Assembly: GCA_937898415.1 (NCBI GenBank)
Contig: CALDLA010000181.1
Coordinates: forward strand, 1 to 7,182
Direction of reading: 5' to 3'
Length of the DNA stretch: 7,182 bases
DNA from: an uncultured Prevotellaceae bacterium
GTDB lineage: Bacteria > Bacteroidota > Bacteroidia > Bacteroidales > Bacteroidaceae
Positions 6,505 through 7,182 of the stretch are shown piece by piece. The notes below the pieces were generated by a model. It saw only the letters and a list, made by a program, of their open reading frames with translations. It was not told where the DNA came from and ran no database searches. Numbering within the stretch: position 1 is the stretch's first letter; the number at the start of each line of letters is the position of its first letter. A program made the translations under genes and the position numbers.

Positions 6505-7092
6505 ATGAACAACGAGAACTTTGAATTAGAGAATATGCGTGAGCAGATGGCCACGCTGAAGAAGAAGCTGGAGAAGCAAGAGATTGTGAACGACCGAATG
6601 ATCCGCCAGTCGATGAACAGAACCGCTGACAAGATCAGCCGCCGTTATCGCTTTATCATGGTTTTGTGCATGATGATGATCCCTTATACTTACGTCGTGT
6701 TTATCCCAAACATGGGCCTCTCGCTCCTCTTCTGGGTGGGCACCAGCATCCTGATGCTTGTATGCTTTGTCGCTACCGGTTATAATTGGCGCAATGTGAA
6801 AGACCGCAACTTGATGAGCGACAACCTCGTAGAGGTAAGCCACAAGATGGCCCGCGCCAAGAAGTTTGATGTCAACTGGCTCTTCTTCGGCATTCCTGCT
6901 CTTATCCTCTGGCTTGGTTGGCTCGCATGGGAGCTGTACCAGAAGGACTCAGAGGCCGCCCACTTTATGATGATAGGCACCATCTGCGGAGCCGCCATTG
7001 GTACTATACTTGGCATCAATATGCACCTCAAGACCCAGCGTCAGTATCAGGACATCATCAACCAGATAGAAGACCTCACGGCCGGGGAATAA
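6505..7092 (+). CDS. Putative four-helix membrane protein, possible partner of the sigma factor
   Basis: I do not recognise a named family for this 195-residue protein. The N-terminus (about 1-47) is hydrophilic and predicted to be a coiled coil or amphipathic helix, with the heptad-like MREQMATLKKKLEKQEIVND (11-30) followed by a basic patch (RRYR, 46-49). Four hydrophobic segments follow at about 50-67, 71-91, 124-143 and 153-172, in two pairs separated by a charged cytoplasmic-type loop (95-121). The C-terminus (173-195) is again hydrophilic and helix-prone. There is no signal peptide and no cleavage site. The gene follows the sigma factor by 13 bp, so the two are probably co-expressed. An anti-sigma or signal-sensing role is suggested by position only. 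There is no zinc-binding HxxxCxxC motif of the ZAS class and no FecR-like domain. An unrelated membrane function is equally possible. Confidence 0.85.
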   Translation: MNNENFELENMREQMATLKKKLEKQEIVNDRMIRQSMNRTADKISRRYRFIMVLCMMMIPYTYVVFIPNMGLSLLFWVGTSILMLVCFVATGYNWRNVKDRNLMSDNLVEVSHKMARAKKFDVNWLFFGIPALILWLGWLAWELYQKDSEAAHFMMIGTICGAAIGTILGINMHLKTQRQYQDIINQIEDLTAGE

Positions 7093-7137
7093 GCTTGGTC
7101 ACACCGAACTACACACCGCCATCTAACGTAACTACTC

Positions 7138-7159
7138 AGTCATGTACCCATGACTTTTT
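7138..7159 (+). terminator. Hairpin with short T run after the sigma factor operon
   Basis: AGTCATG (7138-7144) pairs with CATGACT (7149-7155) around a TACC loop, and four T follow (7156-7159). It lies 45 bases past the last stop codon. The stem is only moderately GC-rich and the T run is short, so termination may be partial. Confidence 0.55.
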
Positions 7160-7182
7160 AGGTGGTACCAATCGTACCTCCT
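7160..7182. repeat. Second inverted repeat at the window edge
   Basis: AGGTGGTAC (7160-7168) can pair with GTACCTCCT (7174-7182) around a CAATC loop, with one T-T mismatch. It starts directly after the T run of the preceding hairpin, and its right arm reaches the last base of the window. It could be a second terminator stem or a regulatory element of the next gene. What follows is out of view. Confidence 0.4.

Overview
The window looks like ordinary chromosome from a Bacteroidales bacterium, most likely Prevotella-like. Three things point there: perfect TAnnTTTG promoter boxes of the Bacteroidota type upstream of genes, A-rich leaders without clear Shine-Dalgarno sequences, and a Bacteroidales style of proteins (a TatA/TatC pair without TatB, and a PyrB that continues into PyrI). 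The genus is inferred from remembered family resemblance and was not searched.

Left part, minus strand (50-3297): a three-gene unit read right to left. It encodes a bifunctional class A penicillin-binding protein (PBP1A type), then TatA, then TatC. Each junction overlaps by 8 bp, so the genes are probably co-transcribed and translationally coupled. They combine peptidoglycan synthesis with a minimal twin-arginine export system.

Middle (3298-5913): a roughly 100-bp divergent promoter region separates the PBP gene from pyrB on the plus strand. pyrB (aspartate carbamoyltransferase, catalytic chain) overlaps pyrI (zinc-binding regulatory chain) by 4 bp. After 48 bp comes ilvE, a branched-chain aminotransferase, closed by a strong intrinsic terminator. 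No promoter of the recognised type lies between pyrI and ilvE, so the three may form one pyrimidine/branched-chain amino acid transcript.

Right part (5914-7182): a clear promoter drives a short ECF-type sigma factor gene and, 13 bp later, a gene of unknown function. The latter encodes a protein with an N-terminal coiled-coil-like segment and four membrane helices. It sits where an anti-sigma factor is usually found but has no recognised anti-sigma motif. The window ends in two closely spaced hairpins.

I see no mobile element, CRISPR array, tRNA or rRNA. The least explained element is the sigma factor/four-helix membrane protein pair. The rest is core metabolism and envelope biology.
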